From NCBI GenBank assembly GCA_021828865.1, contig JAJZCW010000026.1, positions 1 to 46,246 of the forward strand: a stretch of 46,246 bases of DNA, read 5' to 3'. Within the stretch, counting starts at the first letter, position 1, and the number at the start of each line of letters is the position of its first letter. Source of the DNA: Bacillota bacterium (lineage in GTDB: Bacteria; Bacillota; Bacilli; Alicyclobacillales; SLC66). The position numbers and the translations under genes are program-made. Below the pieces are notes generated by a model. It was not told the origin of the DNA. It made no database searches and was given only the letters and a program-made list of their open reading frames with translations. Shown here piece by piece: positions 26,411-35,070 of this stretch.

Positions 26411-28210
26411 TTGGCAACGAGATGGTCACGCGAGCAAGTACCTGTGGAACAAACGTGGAAGTTGGAAGATTTATTTGCTTCACCTGACGATTGGGAAAGG
26501 GAACTGGAAGCGGTGCAAAAGGATCTCCCCAGCGTCACGAAGTTTCAAGGCAAAATCGGCGAGGGAGCAAGTGTCCTGTTAGCTTGTCTGAATGCGCAGG
26601 AAGCGCTGTTGCAACGGGTGAACCTGGTCGCGACCTACGCGAATTTAGAGCTTTCAGCAGATGGCACCAACCCTGTCCATCAGGCCAATCGCAGCAAAGT
26701 GGACGCGATGGTCGCAAGTGTACTGTCGGCACTTTCTTTTATTGACTCTGAGATTCTAGCTCAGCCGGAAGGCGCGATCGAGCATTTCATCGAACAAGAA
26801 CCGGAACTGGAGACGTTTAGGAAGTCACTCGAGGATTTGTTGGCCTTATTGCCGCACAAACTATCGCCAGATACGGAAGCGGCACTGGCGGCACTTGGAC
26901 AGGTGTTCGGAGCGCCTTACATGATCTATCAACGGTCTAAATTGTCCGATATGCAATTTGCTTCAATCAAAGATGCGACAGGGGCAGAACACCCCAATTC
27001 CTTCGCTCTCTATGAAGACCACTATGAATTTACTCCAGATACCACGCTACGCAGAAATGCCTATGCATCGTTTGTTCAAACACTTTCTCAGTATCAAAAT
27101 ACTTTTTCCGCCACCTACGCGACAGAAGTGACCAAGCAGGTCGCCATGGCCAGGCTTCGCCACTACCCCAGTGTCACGCACATGCTCCTGCAGCCTCAAC
27201 AGGTTGAAGTAGAAATGTACGAAAATGTCCTCGATGTCATTCAGACTGAGCTCGCTCCGCACATGCGCAGGTACATAAAGTTAAAACAGAAAATGCTCGG
27301 GCTCGACAAGATGCTGCACTGCGATCTCAAAGTGCCGATTGATCCGGATTACAACCCGGAAATGACGTATGAGGAAGGCGCAAAGCTGATACTTGAAGCA
27401 CTCTCTGTGATGGGGGAAGAGTATCAGGGAATCATCAAACAAGCGCTGACCGAACGCTGGGTGGATCTCGCGGACAATATTGGCAAATCGACGGGCGCAT
27501 TTTGCTCTAGTCCCTATGGATCGCACCCCTACATCCTTCTAACGTGGGCCAACACCATGCGCAGTGTGTTTGTCCTCGCGCATGAACTGGGGCATGCAGG
27601 ACACTTTTCTCTGGCGAACAGGGAACAGCGCATGACCAATACTCGTCCGTCGATGGTGTTCGTGGAAGCGCCATCCACCATGCACGAGCAAATTTTGGGC
27701 CGCCACATTCTCTCCAAAACCAATGACTTGCGGATGCGCCGCTATATCATCGCCCAATTTCTCGGCACTTATTATCACAATTTTGTCACTCATCTACTCG
27801 AGGGAGAACTTCAGCGCCGAATTTATACGCTTGCCGAAAAAGGAGAGTCGGTGACCGCAAGGCTACTTAGTCAACAGAAAAAAGAGTTGCTCACGAAGTT
27901 CTGGGGCGATGCGGTCGAAATGGATGATGGAGCTGCGCTGACGTGGATGAGGCAACCGCACTATTACATGGGCCTTTATCCTTATACGTATTCGGTCGGC
28001 TTAACGGTATCGACGGCGATGGCGGAACGGATTTTTACCGAGGGGCAACCTGCGGTGAATGATTGGCTGAAGGTGCTTCGCGCGGGTGGAACTAGGCGTC
28101 CGCTTGATTTAATGAAAATGGCAGGAGTTGATATGTCTACGCCAGCCCCCATTCAAAAGGCAGTGGCGTATGTGGGATCGCTGGTGAACGAACTGGAAGC
28201 GAGTGTATAA
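26411..28210 (+). CDS. oligoendopeptidase F-type zinc metallopeptidase (M3 family)
   Basis: This 599-residue cytoplasmic peptidase has the zinc site HELGH at 391-395 and the third ligand Glu419 in FVEAPSTMHEQ. The substrate-side motif YPYTYSVGL occurs near the C-terminus. Length and motifs match PepF, which cleaves oligopeptides of about 7-17 residues. The start is TTG 26411, with AAAGGAA about 12 bases upstream and only 6 bases after the stop of the tandem KdpD gene. It therefore probably shares the kdp transcript, although no functional link is known. Confidence 0.9.
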   Translation: MATRWSREQVPVEQTWKLEDLFASPDDWERELEAVQKDLPSVTKFQGKIGEGASVLLACLNAQEALLQRVNLVATYANLELSADGTNPVHQANRSKVDAMVASVLSALSFIDSEILAQPEGAIEHFIEQEPELETFRKSLEDLLALLPHKLSPDTEAALAALGQVFGAPYMIYQRSKLSDMQFASIKDATGAEHPNSFALYEDHYEFTPDTTLRRNAYASFVQTLSQYQNTFSATYATEVTKQVAMARLRHYPSVTHMLLQPQQVEVEMYENVLDVIQTELAPHMRRYIKLKQKMLGLDKMLHCDLKVPIDPDYNPEMTYEEGAKLILEALSVMGEEYQGIIKQALTERWVDLADNIGKSTGAFCSSPYGSHPYILLTWANTMRSVFVLAHELGHAGHFSLANREQRMTNTRPSMVFVEAPSTMHEQILGRHILSKTNDLRMRRYIIAQFLGTYYHNFVTHLLEGELQRRIYTLAEKGESVTARLLSQQKKELLTKFWGDAVEMDDGAALTWMRQPHYYMGLYPYTYSVGLTVSTAMAERIFTEGQPAVNDWLKVLRAGGTRRPLDLMKMAGVDMSTPAPIQKAVAYVGSLVNELEASV

Positions 28211-28240
28211 TTATTTCATGGAAGAAAGAAGGGGAGAAGT

Positions 28241-29221
28241 GTGGAATACGTGAAACTTGGCCATACGGGACTTGAAGTATCAAGAATTTGCCTGGGGTGC
28301 ATGAGTTACGGCGTGCCGGAGCGGGGCAATCATCAGTGGGTGCTTGGCGAGGAGGAGAGTCGTCCATTCATCAAAAGGGCGCTAGAGCTTGGGATCAACT
28401 TTTTTGATACGGCCAATATCTATTCTGATGGAACCAGCGAAGAAATAGTGGGTCGGGCGCTCAAAGATTTTGCCAAACGCGATGAAGTGGTGATTGCGAC
28501 AAAAGTGAATGGACGCATGCACCCGGGGCCAAATGGCGCAGGACTCTCGCGCAAGGCGATCATGAGCGAAATCGACAACAGCTTGAAGCGGCTTGGCACA
28601 GACTATGTGGACCTTTATCAGATCCACCGCTGGGATTACACCACGCCGATTGAAGAGACGATGGAAGCCCTGCACGATGTGGTAAAAGCGGGTAAAGCGA
28701 GGTACATTGGTGCCTCTTCCATGTATACCTGGCAGTTCCTTAAAGCGTTAAACGTGGCGGACAAGCACGGCTGGACGCGCTTTGTCAGCATGCAAAATTA
28801 CCTGAATCTCCTTTATCGCGAAGAGGAACGGGAAATGTTGCCACTTTGCATTGAGGAAAAAATCGGCTTGATTCCCTGGAGTCCGCTTGCCCGTGGGCGC
28901 TTAACTCGCGACTGGGAGGAAGCGACCAACCGTTCGCAACTTGACGAATTTGGCAAGACACTTTATGCGCATACGGCAGAGGCCGATCGCAAAGTGGTGG
29001 AAACTGTGAAAAGTGTGGCAGAAGCAAGAGGCGTTCCGCGTGCGCAGGTGGCGCTCGCCTGGGTGCTTCAAAAACAACCAGTCAGTGCGCCGATCGTCGG
29101 GGCGACCAAGATGCACCACCTCGAAGATGCGGTGGCAGCACTCTCGATCAAGTTGACTAAAGAAGAGGTGTCGGCACTCGAAGCGCCTTATGTGCCACAT
29201 CCGGTACTTGGCTTTAATTAA
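28241..29221 (+). CDS. aldo/keto reductase
   Basis: This 326-residue NADPH-dependent reductase with a (beta/alpha)8 barrel has the catalytic tetrad in place: Asp and Tyr in FFDTANIYSDG, Lys in IATKVNG and His in YQIHRWD. C-terminal cofactor residues are visible in PIVGATKMHHLEDAV. It belongs to the group of general aldo/keto reductases with the IGASSMYTWQF motif. The start is GTG 28241 after AAGGGGAGAA. It lies 30 bases after the peptidase gene, possibly the end of the same transcript. The substrate is an unknown carbonyl compound. Confidence 0.92.
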   Translation: MEYVKLGHTGLEVSRICLGCMSYGVPERGNHQWVLGEEESRPFIKRALELGINFFDTANIYSDGTSEEIVGRALKDFAKRDEVVIATKVNGRMHPGPNGAGLSRKAIMSEIDNSLKRLGTDYVDLYQIHRWDYTTPIEETMEALHDVVKAGKARYIGASSMYTWQFLKALNVADKHGWTRFVSMQNYLNLLYREEEREMLPLCIEEKIGLIPWSPLARGRLTRDWEEATNRSQLDEFGKTLYAHTAEADRKVVETVKSVAEARGVPRAQVALAWVLQKQPVSAPIVGATKMHHLEDAVAALSIKLTKEEVSALEAPYVPHPVLGFN

Positions 29222-29225
29222 GTTA

Positions 29226-29480
29226 TCACGTGAGCGGGGGAGCGGATACGAACAAATGCTCTTTCTGTTCCCTTGTGAGTTGTTTTACTTCATATTCCCT
29301 TCGTAGTGCCTCGGTTTTTGTGGCGAAGGTTTCCTGATAGAGCAGTACAACTGGCAAGCGGGAACGCGTGTAGCGTGCCCCCTTGCCTTTGTTGTGCATG
29401 TCCACTCTTCGATTCACGTTGGTGGTGTATCCGGTATAAAGAGTGCCGTCCGCACAACGAACCATATAAACGTAGTACAT
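29226..29480 (-). CDS. GIY-YIG domain protein (UPF0213/YazA type)
   Basis: This 84-residue protein consists of a single GIY-YIG fold, with [19 protein letters not shown] at the start (the GIY and YIG positions read VYM and YTG) and the conserved Arg in [18 protein letters not shown]. The catalytic Glu is probably in [17 protein letters not shown]. Stand-alone members are predicted DNA endonucleases of unclear role. AGGAGG precedes the ATG by 9 bases and overlaps the tex stop codon, so it is cotranscribed with tex. Confidence 0.88.
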   Translation of the reverse strand: MYYVYMVRCADGTLYTGYTTNVNRRVDMHNKGKGARYTRSRLPVVLLYQETFATKTEALRREYEVKQLTREQKEHLFVSAPPLT

Positions 29481-29493
29481 CAGTTATGGCCTC

Positions 29494-31647
29494 CTAGACA
29501 GGGATCATGGATAGCCCTACCCTCATCTTCCGCTCATCGACGTCCGCCACCCAAACGGTGACGATTTGACCGACTGCCACCACGTCGAGAGGGTGCTTGA
29601 CAAATTGCTGACTCATGCGGGAAATATGGACCAATCCATCGTTTTTCAGGCCAATATCGACAAATGCGCCGAAATCTACCACATTTCGGACGGTGCCCTG
29701 AAGTTCCATTCCTATTTTCAAATCCTGAATGGTGAGTACGTCTTGTCGTAAAAGTGGCTTTGCCAGTTCATCGCGCGGATCCCGTCCAGGGCGTAACAGA
29801 CTGTCGATGATGTCTTGCAGTGTGGGAACGCCAAGATCAAGCGCTGCAGCGGTGGTTTCCACATTAATCGTGCGTAGTGAGGCTTTGGCTTCTTCTGACC
29901 CTAACTGGTGTGGAGCCAAATGAAGGCTGTCAAGAAGCTTTACCACCTTCTCGTAGGACTCTGGGTGAATAGGCGTGTTGTCGAGGGGATGATCCCCTTC
30001 CCGAATCCGCAAAAAGCCAGCACATTGTTCAAAACTTTTGTCGCCAAGTCGAGGAACTTTTTTTAGCCCTTCGCGTGTGCGAAATTTGCCTTTATCCTCG
30101 CGATAGATGACGATGTTTTTGGCCACCTGCTTGCTGATGCCAGAGACGTATTCGAGCAGCGATGGTGAAGCAGTATTGACGTCTACACCGACATAGTTGA
30201 CGGCTGATTCCACGACAGCGCCGAGATGATCGGCGAGTTTGGTCTGGCTCACATCGTGTTGGTATTGCCCCACGCCGATCGACTTCGGATCAATCTTGAC
30301 CAGTTCTGCTAAAGGATCTTGCAGACGGCGCGCGATGGATACGGCGCTGCGCTCTGCCACGTCAAGGTCAGGGAATTCTGCTCCCGCGAGTGGAGAGGCT
30401 GAATAGACACTGGCTCCCGCTTCGTTCACGATCAGATAGGATACATTTTGGTCCAGTTCCCGGAGGAGATCTGCGACGAATTCTTCTGTCTCCCGGGAGG
30501 CGGTGCCGTTCCCGATTGCGATCAGGTCCACTTCAAATTCACCAATGATGGCACGCAGCGTTGTTTTGGATTCGACGACTTTGTGATGAGGCGGGTTCGG
30601 ATAGATGACGCCTACCTTAAATAACTTTCCTGTTTCATCGATCACGGCCCATTTGCACCCGGTGCGATAGGCGGGGTCAAGTCCCAGTACAGTTTTTGCT
30701 TGTAGCGGCGGTTGCAATAAAAGTTGTCGTAGGTTCTCGGCAAAAATCCTGATCGCCTGTTCCTCTGCCATTTCTGTCAATTCATTTCTAATTTCTCTTT
30801 CTATCGCTGGCGCGATTAACCGCTTATAAGCGTCTTCCAGCATATCCTCTAAATAAGAGGCGGCAGTGGTGGTTTTTTTGATGATGCGCCGATGAAGTTC
30901 CTGTAGGATCGACGACACATCAATTTCAATGTGGACGCGTAGCACGTCTTCCGATTCGCCACGATTGATGGCAAGCACGCGGTGGGGAACGATTTTGTGG
31001 ACGGGTTCTGAAAATGCGTAATACATCTCATAGACGTTTTTGTCTTCGGATTCGTCGGCTTTTTTTTCCGTGACGACAAGTCCGCGCTGTTTCGTAAAAT
31101 GCCTGATCCACTGGCGAATGGACGGTTCATCAGCTACCTGTTCCGCAGCAATGTCCATGGCGCCTGCCATGGCGTCCTCTGCAGTGAGAACCTGCTTCTC
31201 TTCGTTAATGTAGCGTGCCGCTTCTTTTAGTGGATCGCCTGACGATGGCAATTGCAACAGGTACATGGCAAGCGGTTCGAGGCCTTTTTCCTTCGCCATT
31301 GTAGCCCTCGTTCTGCGTTTTTGTTTATAGGGGCGATATAAGTCTTCCACTTCCTGAAGTTTCCCAGCCTCTGCAATCGCCTTTTGCAGTGCTTCGGTCA
31401 ATTTTCCTTGTTCGTCGATAAGGCGGATGACTTCTTCTTTTCGTTCTTCTAAGTTTTTTAAATAGGCAAGGCGATCCTGGATCTGGCGAATCTGGTTTTC
31501 GTCCAGTGTGCCCGTCATTTCCTTGCGGTAGCGCGCGATGAAAGGAACGGTGTTGCCTTCCTCGAGTAGTGTCGCCGTGCGTTTGACCTGGGGCAGGGAG
31601 ATGCCGGTTTCCGTTGCCACCAGTTTTAGCATTTGATCAAGTGTCAC
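29494..31647 (-). CDS. tex: Tex-family S1 RNA-binding transcription accessory protein
   Basis: This 717-residue protein matches Tex (YhgF). It has an N-terminal helical region (LVATETGISLPQVKRTATLLEEG, then TVPFIARYRKEMTG), a YqgF-like RNase H fold (VLGLDPAYRTGCKWAVID), helix-hairpin-helix repeats (VDVNTASPSLLEYVSGI) and a C-terminal S1 domain (LQGTVRNVVDFGAFVDIGL). The GTG at 31645-31647 has GGAGG 7 bases upstream. An ATG 25 codons earlier lacks support. Tex binds RNA and affects transcription and translation in several bacteria. It precedes the GIY-YIG gene. Confidence 0.95.
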   Translation of the reverse strand: MTLDQMLKLVATETGISLPQVKRTATLLEEGNTVPFIARYRKEMTGTLDENQIRQIQDRLAYLKNLEERKEEVIRLIDEQGKLTEALQKAIAEAGKLQEVEDLYRPYKQKRRTRATMAKEKGLEPLAMYLLQLPSSGDPLKEAARYINEEKQVLTAEDAMAGAMDIAAEQVADEPSIRQWIRHFTKQRGLVVTEKKADESEDKNVYEMYYAFSEPVHKIVPHRVLAINRGESEDVLRVHIEIDVSSILQELHRRIIKKTTTAASYLEDMLEDAYKRLIAPAIEREIRNELTEMAEEQAIRIFAENLRQLLLQPPLQAKTVLGLDPAYRTGCKWAVIDETGKLFKVGVIYPNPPHHKVVESKTTLRAIIGEFEVDLIAIGNGTASRETEEFVADLLRELDQNVSYLIVNEAGASVYSASPLAGAEFPDLDVAERSAVSIARRLQDPLAELVKIDPKSIGVGQYQHDVSQTKLADHLGAVVESAVNYVGVDVNTASPSLLEYVSGISKQVAKNIVIYREDKGKFRTREGLKKVPRLGDKSFEQCAGFLRIREGDHPLDNTPIHPESYEKVVKLLDSLHLAPHQLGSEEAKASLRTINVETTAAALDLGVPTLQDIIDSLLRPGRDPRDELAKPLLRQDVLTIQDLKIGMELQGTVRNVVDFGAFVDIGLKNDGLVHISRMSQQFVKHPLDVVAVGQIVTVWVADVDERKMRVGLSMIPV

Positions 31648-31741
31648 GATGTGTCCTCCGATATCGTTGATTCCAATCGATAATAGGGTAGTCGTGGAGG
31701 CTCGGCATGTCAAACGCTTCATCGTTGGCTGAATTGTTTCT

Positions 31742-31768
31742 TGTAACCAAATACATAGGACTTTCGTC
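31742..31768 (+). promoter_or_regulatory. ECF sigma-factor type promoter
   Basis: TGTAAC (31742-31747) and CGTC (31765-31768) are separated by exactly 17 bases, the pattern of SigX/SigM-type extracytoplasmic-function promoters in Bacillus. It lies about 50 bases upstream of the DUF4349 envelope protein gene. Confidence 0.55.
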
Positions 31769-31822
31769 TAAAATAAGTAAAGTAACTGATATGAGGGAAC
31801 ACATTTAGCATAGGAGTGAAAA

Positions 31823-32764
31823 GTGTTGATCAATCAGATGAGATTCAAGTGGCGTGAATTTTTCAGATCAGGATCGCGCTGGCGATTATGGGTGGCTGTG
31901 TTGCTAGTGGTAGGGGGGATTTCGGTCTATAGCTTTTATCAGAATCGAAGCGGGCCGGGAAATTTTACGCCACTTACGGCTGGGTCCGCTTCCTCTAGTA
32001 GCGCTGTTGTTGAGCAGATGGCGGCCTCTAGTGGTTCTAGTTATGCAATCAGCAACACGACTTTACATGCAGCTGGTGTATCAGAAAAGCAAAGTGCAGC
32101 AGGTCGAATGGTGATTCAGTCATCTGTCTTAAACATGGAAACCAGTCACGTGTCAAAAGTAGGGGCAGCAATAGAAGGCTTGGCCCAAAAAATGCAAGGC
32201 TATGTGCAACAGTCCCATCAGTCATCTGGGACGAACGACTCGTGGATGAACTTGACCGTGCGGATTCCCAGCGGCATTGACGCGTTATTTTTAGAACGAG
32301 TGCAGAAATTGGGGAAGGTTTTGTCACTCAATCAAAATGGACAGGATGTCACCCAACAGCATCAAGATTTGATCAACCAATTGAACGAGAAGCGAACAGA
32401 AGCCACTGCATTTACCCAACTGTTTTCCAAAGCCACATCAATGAAGGACATGTTAAGTATTGAGCAGGCATTGACACAAGTGAACGCACAAATTGCGGCC
32501 TTGGAAAAGCAGACGGCCACCTTGAACCACCAAGTGGCTTTTGCCAGCGTCCAGATCAATCTATTCACACCGGGTAGTAACTATTCGCCTGTCAGCCATC
32601 CTATCATGAACGCACTAAAAGCTGTCGGCCAAGTGCTTCTTCAGTCGATGGTTGCCCTTATTTCCTTTGTGGCCTGGGTCTTGCCATGGGGGATCGCGGT
32701 ATGGCTGGTATATATGGTGACGCGGTTGGTTATGCATTGGCGTCAAAAAAAGAGTCAGAAGTGA
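31823..32764 (+). CDS. DUF4349-domain membrane protein
   Basis: This 313-residue envelope protein has an N-terminal membrane helix at about 21-40 (WRLWVAVLLVVGGISVYSFY), a serine-rich linker (40-80) and a DUF4349 region (about 95-255) with a coiled-coil stretch (LINQLNEKRTEATAFTQLF, then LEKQTATLNHQVAF). A C-terminal hydrophobic segment (about 265-305) is followed by a basic tail. Family members face the outside, and their function is unknown. The start is GTG 31823 after AGGAGTG. The adjacent TTG at 31826 is also possible. The ECF-type promoter suggests control by cell-envelope stress. Confidence 0.85.
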   Translation: MLINQMRFKWREFFRSGSRWRLWVAVLLVVGGISVYSFYQNRSGPGNFTPLTAGSASSSSAVVEQMAASSGSSYAISNTTLHAAGVSEKQSAAGRMVIQSSVLNMETSHVSKVGAAIEGLAQKMQGYVQQSHQSSGTNDSWMNLTVRIPSGIDALFLERVQKLGKVLSLNQNGQDVTQQHQDLINQLNEKRTEATAFTQLFSKATSMKDMLSIEQALTQVNAQIAALEKQTATLNHQVAFASVQINLFTPGSNYSPVSHPIMNALKAVGQVLLQSMVALISFVAWVLPWGIAVWLVYMVTRLVMHWRQKKSQK

Positions 32765-32777
32765 ACGAATCTTATCA

Positions 32778-33737
32778 TCAGGAGAAGAGACGTGATCGTT
32801 CATTCATTTCGCGCAAGACTTCTTCTGGTGCACTTCTGATTTTGATCTCCTTTCCAAGGAAAAGTATCCAATTGGTGATATCTTGCCTTTCTTCAAGGTT
32901 GTTTACATCAAGGAAAGTTCGTACAAGAGCTGTGTTCTGGTAAGGGTCCATATATGAAATGGAGAGCTTCAATGGGTGGTATTTTTTGAACTGAGCAATC
33001 GCGCGAGGGCCAAGCTCTAGCACAAGGTTGCTCACCTTGTCCTGTTTATTTGCTTTTTCTAATAGTTTTTTCTCGCTCCCTTTCATTTTTGCCAAATAGG
33101 GGTTAACGTCGATGAGTTGGTCGACGGGGAAATGACACTTTTTTTCTTCACTTAAGTGAAATCCTTCAATGTGCCATACACCTGATTCATGATAGAGGTG
33201 CAAGAGATAAATCGGATGAGTCACTATTGTCTCATTTTCTTTCACGCTAACCAACAAATAACGTTGAGAAAGAAGCAGTGGAATTAATTTTTCTACCATT
33301 GGGTGGGGGAGGTCTGAAAGCTCAAGAATATCGGGATTATTTGGATTAGTTCCTTCAAGAAGCAAGATCTGATTTAAGAGAACCAGATCATTCTGCTGGT
33401 TTTCTGATAAGAGACCAAGCAATTTCTCAGCCAAAGACTGCCGACTTTTTAGATAAGGTAATTGTTGATTTCTGGTAGCCATAAAGGCGATAAAGAGCGC
33501 CTTTACCTCATTATCGGTAAAGCGAACCACGGGGAGGACGGAGTTTTGCATGACAAAATAGCCTCCATCCCTACCCACTTCAGCGACGAGCGGCATCCCC
33601 ATTGCTTCGATTTCCTTAATATCTCGAATCGCAGTCGAACGAGAAATGGTGAATTCTCGCATGATTTCAGAAATGGTAAAGTGGGCACGATTGTTGATAT
33701 ACCTCATGATGATATTGATCCGTTCAACTTTTTTCAT
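32778..33737 (-). CDS. WYL-domain transcriptional regulator (DeoR-like HTH)
   Basis: This 319-residue regulator has an N-terminal winged helix (VERINIIMRYINNRAHFTI, then EFTISRSTAIRDIKEIEAMG) and the typical GRDGGYFV wing. The central and C-terminal parts fit the YafY/WYL class (VSVKENETIVTHPIYLLH, VWHIEGFHLSEEK). WYL domains are thought to bind ligands. I chose the ATG at 33735-33737, with AGGAGT upstream. A 31-bp palindrome overlaps this ribosome-binding site, consistent with autoregulation. It is divergent from a GyrI-like gene, which is its probable target, and converges with the DUF4349 gene. Confidence 0.87.
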   Translation of the reverse strand: MKKVERINIIMRYINNRAHFTISEIMREFTISRSTAIRDIKEIEAMGMPLVAEVGRDGGYFVMQNSVLPVVRFTDNEVKALFIAFMATRNQQLPYLKSRQSLAEKLLGLLSENQQNDLVLLNQILLLEGTNPNNPDILELSDLPHPMVEKLIPLLLSQRYLLVSVKENETIVTHPIYLLHLYHESGVWHIEGFHLSEEKKCHFPVDQLIDVNPYLAKMKGSEKKLLEKANKQDKVSNLVLELGPRAIAQFKKYHPLKLSISYMDPYQNTALVRTFLDVNNLEERQDITNWILFLGKEIKIRSAPEEVLREMNERSRLFS

Positions 33738-33744
33738 GGTACTC

Positions 33745-33775
33745 CTAAACAGTGTCAATTTTTGATATTGTTTAG
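33745..33775. promoter_or_regulatory. 31-bp palindrome, probable operator of the WYL regulator
   Basis: CTAAACAGTGTCAA and TTGATATTGTTTAG are inverted repeats matching at 12 of 14 positions around TTT. The palindrome touches the ribosome-binding site of the regulator gene and lies in the 107-bp gap shared with the divergent GyrI-like gene. Confidence 0.6.
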
Positions 33776-33844
33776 AGCTACTATATGCTTAATACTTTGA
33801 AGAATACAAGTTAGTTCAATCTTTAAGTGTGAAAGGGGTTTAAC

Positions 33845-34324
33845 ATGGCGGATTACACGATTGAAGTAAAAGACAGCTTTACTGTACTGGGATTTGGGAC
33901 GGAACTGAACAGCCATTACACAGACTTTGCTGGACTAAACAAGGAGAAGTCTGACTTTTGGCAAGCAGTGAGCGAAGATGTAAGACTTGATACCTTAAAA
34001 GCTCTTGCCTCAAGTGACTATGTGTTTGCCGTGAATGAAGCGGTGAACAACAAGATGATGCATTATGCAGGAGTCTTGTCAGAAGCAACGGCACCAGCAG
34101 CAGCCAGAGCCATACCATTTCCTAAAGGGGAATACCTGGTAGTGAAGGGTGAGGGCACAACAACTGATGAATGGAACATGAAACTGACTGGTCTTGCCTT
34201 CGGACAAGCATTGGCTGAAGCGACTGATTTCGCCTATGTTGGTGGTCCCAATACAACAGTGTTGATGGGAAAGCGGAACGGAATGCTTTTTGGAGAAATG
34301 TGGATTCCTGTGATGAGAAAATAA
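33845..34324 (+). CDS. GyrI-like small-molecule-binding domain protein
   Basis: This 159-residue cytoplasmic protein resembles the GyrI-like/AraC effector-binding family (SOUL-like fold). It begins with IEVKDSFTVLGFGTEL, has the middle strand PKGEYLVVKGEG, and ends with EMWIPV, typical of this fold (the final glutamate often contacts ligand). There is no DNA-binding domain. AAAGGGG lies 7 bases before the ATG. It is divergent from the WYL regulator and followed 21 bases later by an unknown gene. It probably binds a small compound whose presence induces the unit. Confidence 0.8.
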   Translation: MADYTIEVKDSFTVLGFGTELNSHYTDFAGLNKEKSDFWQAVSEDVRLDTLKALASSDYVFAVNEAVNNKMMHYAGVLSEATAPAAARAIPFPKGEYLVVKGEGTTTDEWNMKLTGLAFGQALAEATDFAYVGGPNTTVLMGKRNGMLFGEMWIPVMRK

Positions 34325-34345
34325 ATAAGATAAGGAGTCGTGTCA

Positions 34346-34810
34346 ATGTCTCATGTCGTCGATTTTAAAAATGTGTCAACAGTGGGGTTGGTGTCATCTC
34401 CTGTGGCCGAGGCCCTTGCCGGGCTACGTGCAAACGAAGCCCGTTACTTCATGAATAAATACAAGCATGAATTTTTGGTGGAGCCAGCAGATGAAAGCCA
34501 AGAAACGATTGATTATGTGAACCGAATTTTGAAAGAGGAACGTGAAATTGAGTTTGCATCAAAACCACTAGAAACATCGCGTTTTCAAGTGGAAAATATC
34601 AAGTATGCCTATGTGTTTTATGAAGATGGACTGGAAGTCAACGTCATGTATACGGTGGATGATCCTAAAAAAAGGGCTGTTGGGTTTAAGCTTTCTGAAG
34701 GAATGGAAATCCCAAAAGAGTTAGAAGGAAAGTTTAAGTTTGCAAGGCAGAAGTCACTGTTAGCGGGAATCATTCGCGGGTCTTTTTTCGTAATTAAAGG
34801 AGAATACTAA
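34346..34810 (+). CDS. unknown protein in operon with the GyrI-like gene
   Basis: I do not recognise this 154-residue protein. It is soluble, acidic in the middle (EPADESQETIDYVNRILKEE) and strand-rich afterwards (NIKYAYVFYEDGLEVNVMYTVDD). It ends in a basic, more hydrophobic stretch (FKFARQKSLLAGIIRGSFFVIKG). The ATG at 34346 is 7 bases after AAGGAG. A GTG at 34340 is too close to it. It is cotranscribed with the GyrI-like gene and ends before a strong terminator. The pairing with a ligand-binding protein and a WYL regulator suggests a small inducible response unit. Confidence 0.75.
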   Translation: MSHVVDFKNVSTVGLVSSPVAEALAGLRANEARYFMNKYKHEFLVEPADESQETIDYVNRILKEEREIEFASKPLETSRFQVENIKYAYVFYEDGLEVNVMYTVDDPKKRAVGFKLSEGMEIPKELEGKFKFARQKSLLAGIIRGSFFVIKGEY

Positions 34811-34855
34811 CTTAGTGTGATAATGGATTCTTAGCCTAATAGGAAGTGTTGTGTT

Positions 34856-34889
34856 TCCTTCTTCGTTATTTGCGAGGAGGGATTTTTTT
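34856..34889 (+). terminator. intrinsic terminator
   Basis: TCCTTCTTCG pairs with CGAGGAGGGA (10 pairs, two G-T) around a 7-base loop and is followed by seven T residues. It ends the GyrI-like operon. Confidence 0.85.
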
Positions 34890-34917
34890 ATACGTGAACT
34901 ACTCGTCAAGCCAATGA

Positions 34918-34946
34918 TTGCACCGACACGGGATTCACGATATAAT
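34918..34946 (+). promoter_or_regulatory. sigma-A promoter of helD
   Basis: TTGCAC (34918-34923) and a perfect TATAAT (34941-34946) are 17 bases apart. The leader to the helD start would be about 118 bases. Apart from this promoter and the upstream terminator I see nothing notable in the 260-bp gap. Confidence 0.78.
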
Positions 34947-35070
34947 TGGCTTACATCTGTTTTCTAATAAAAGAAAATAATATATCCATCTTACATTATT
35001 ATTTTACCACCATGGCATGCATTTGTCAAATGGTTTTTCAAAGTAATATGGACGGAGGAGTGAGCTATAT

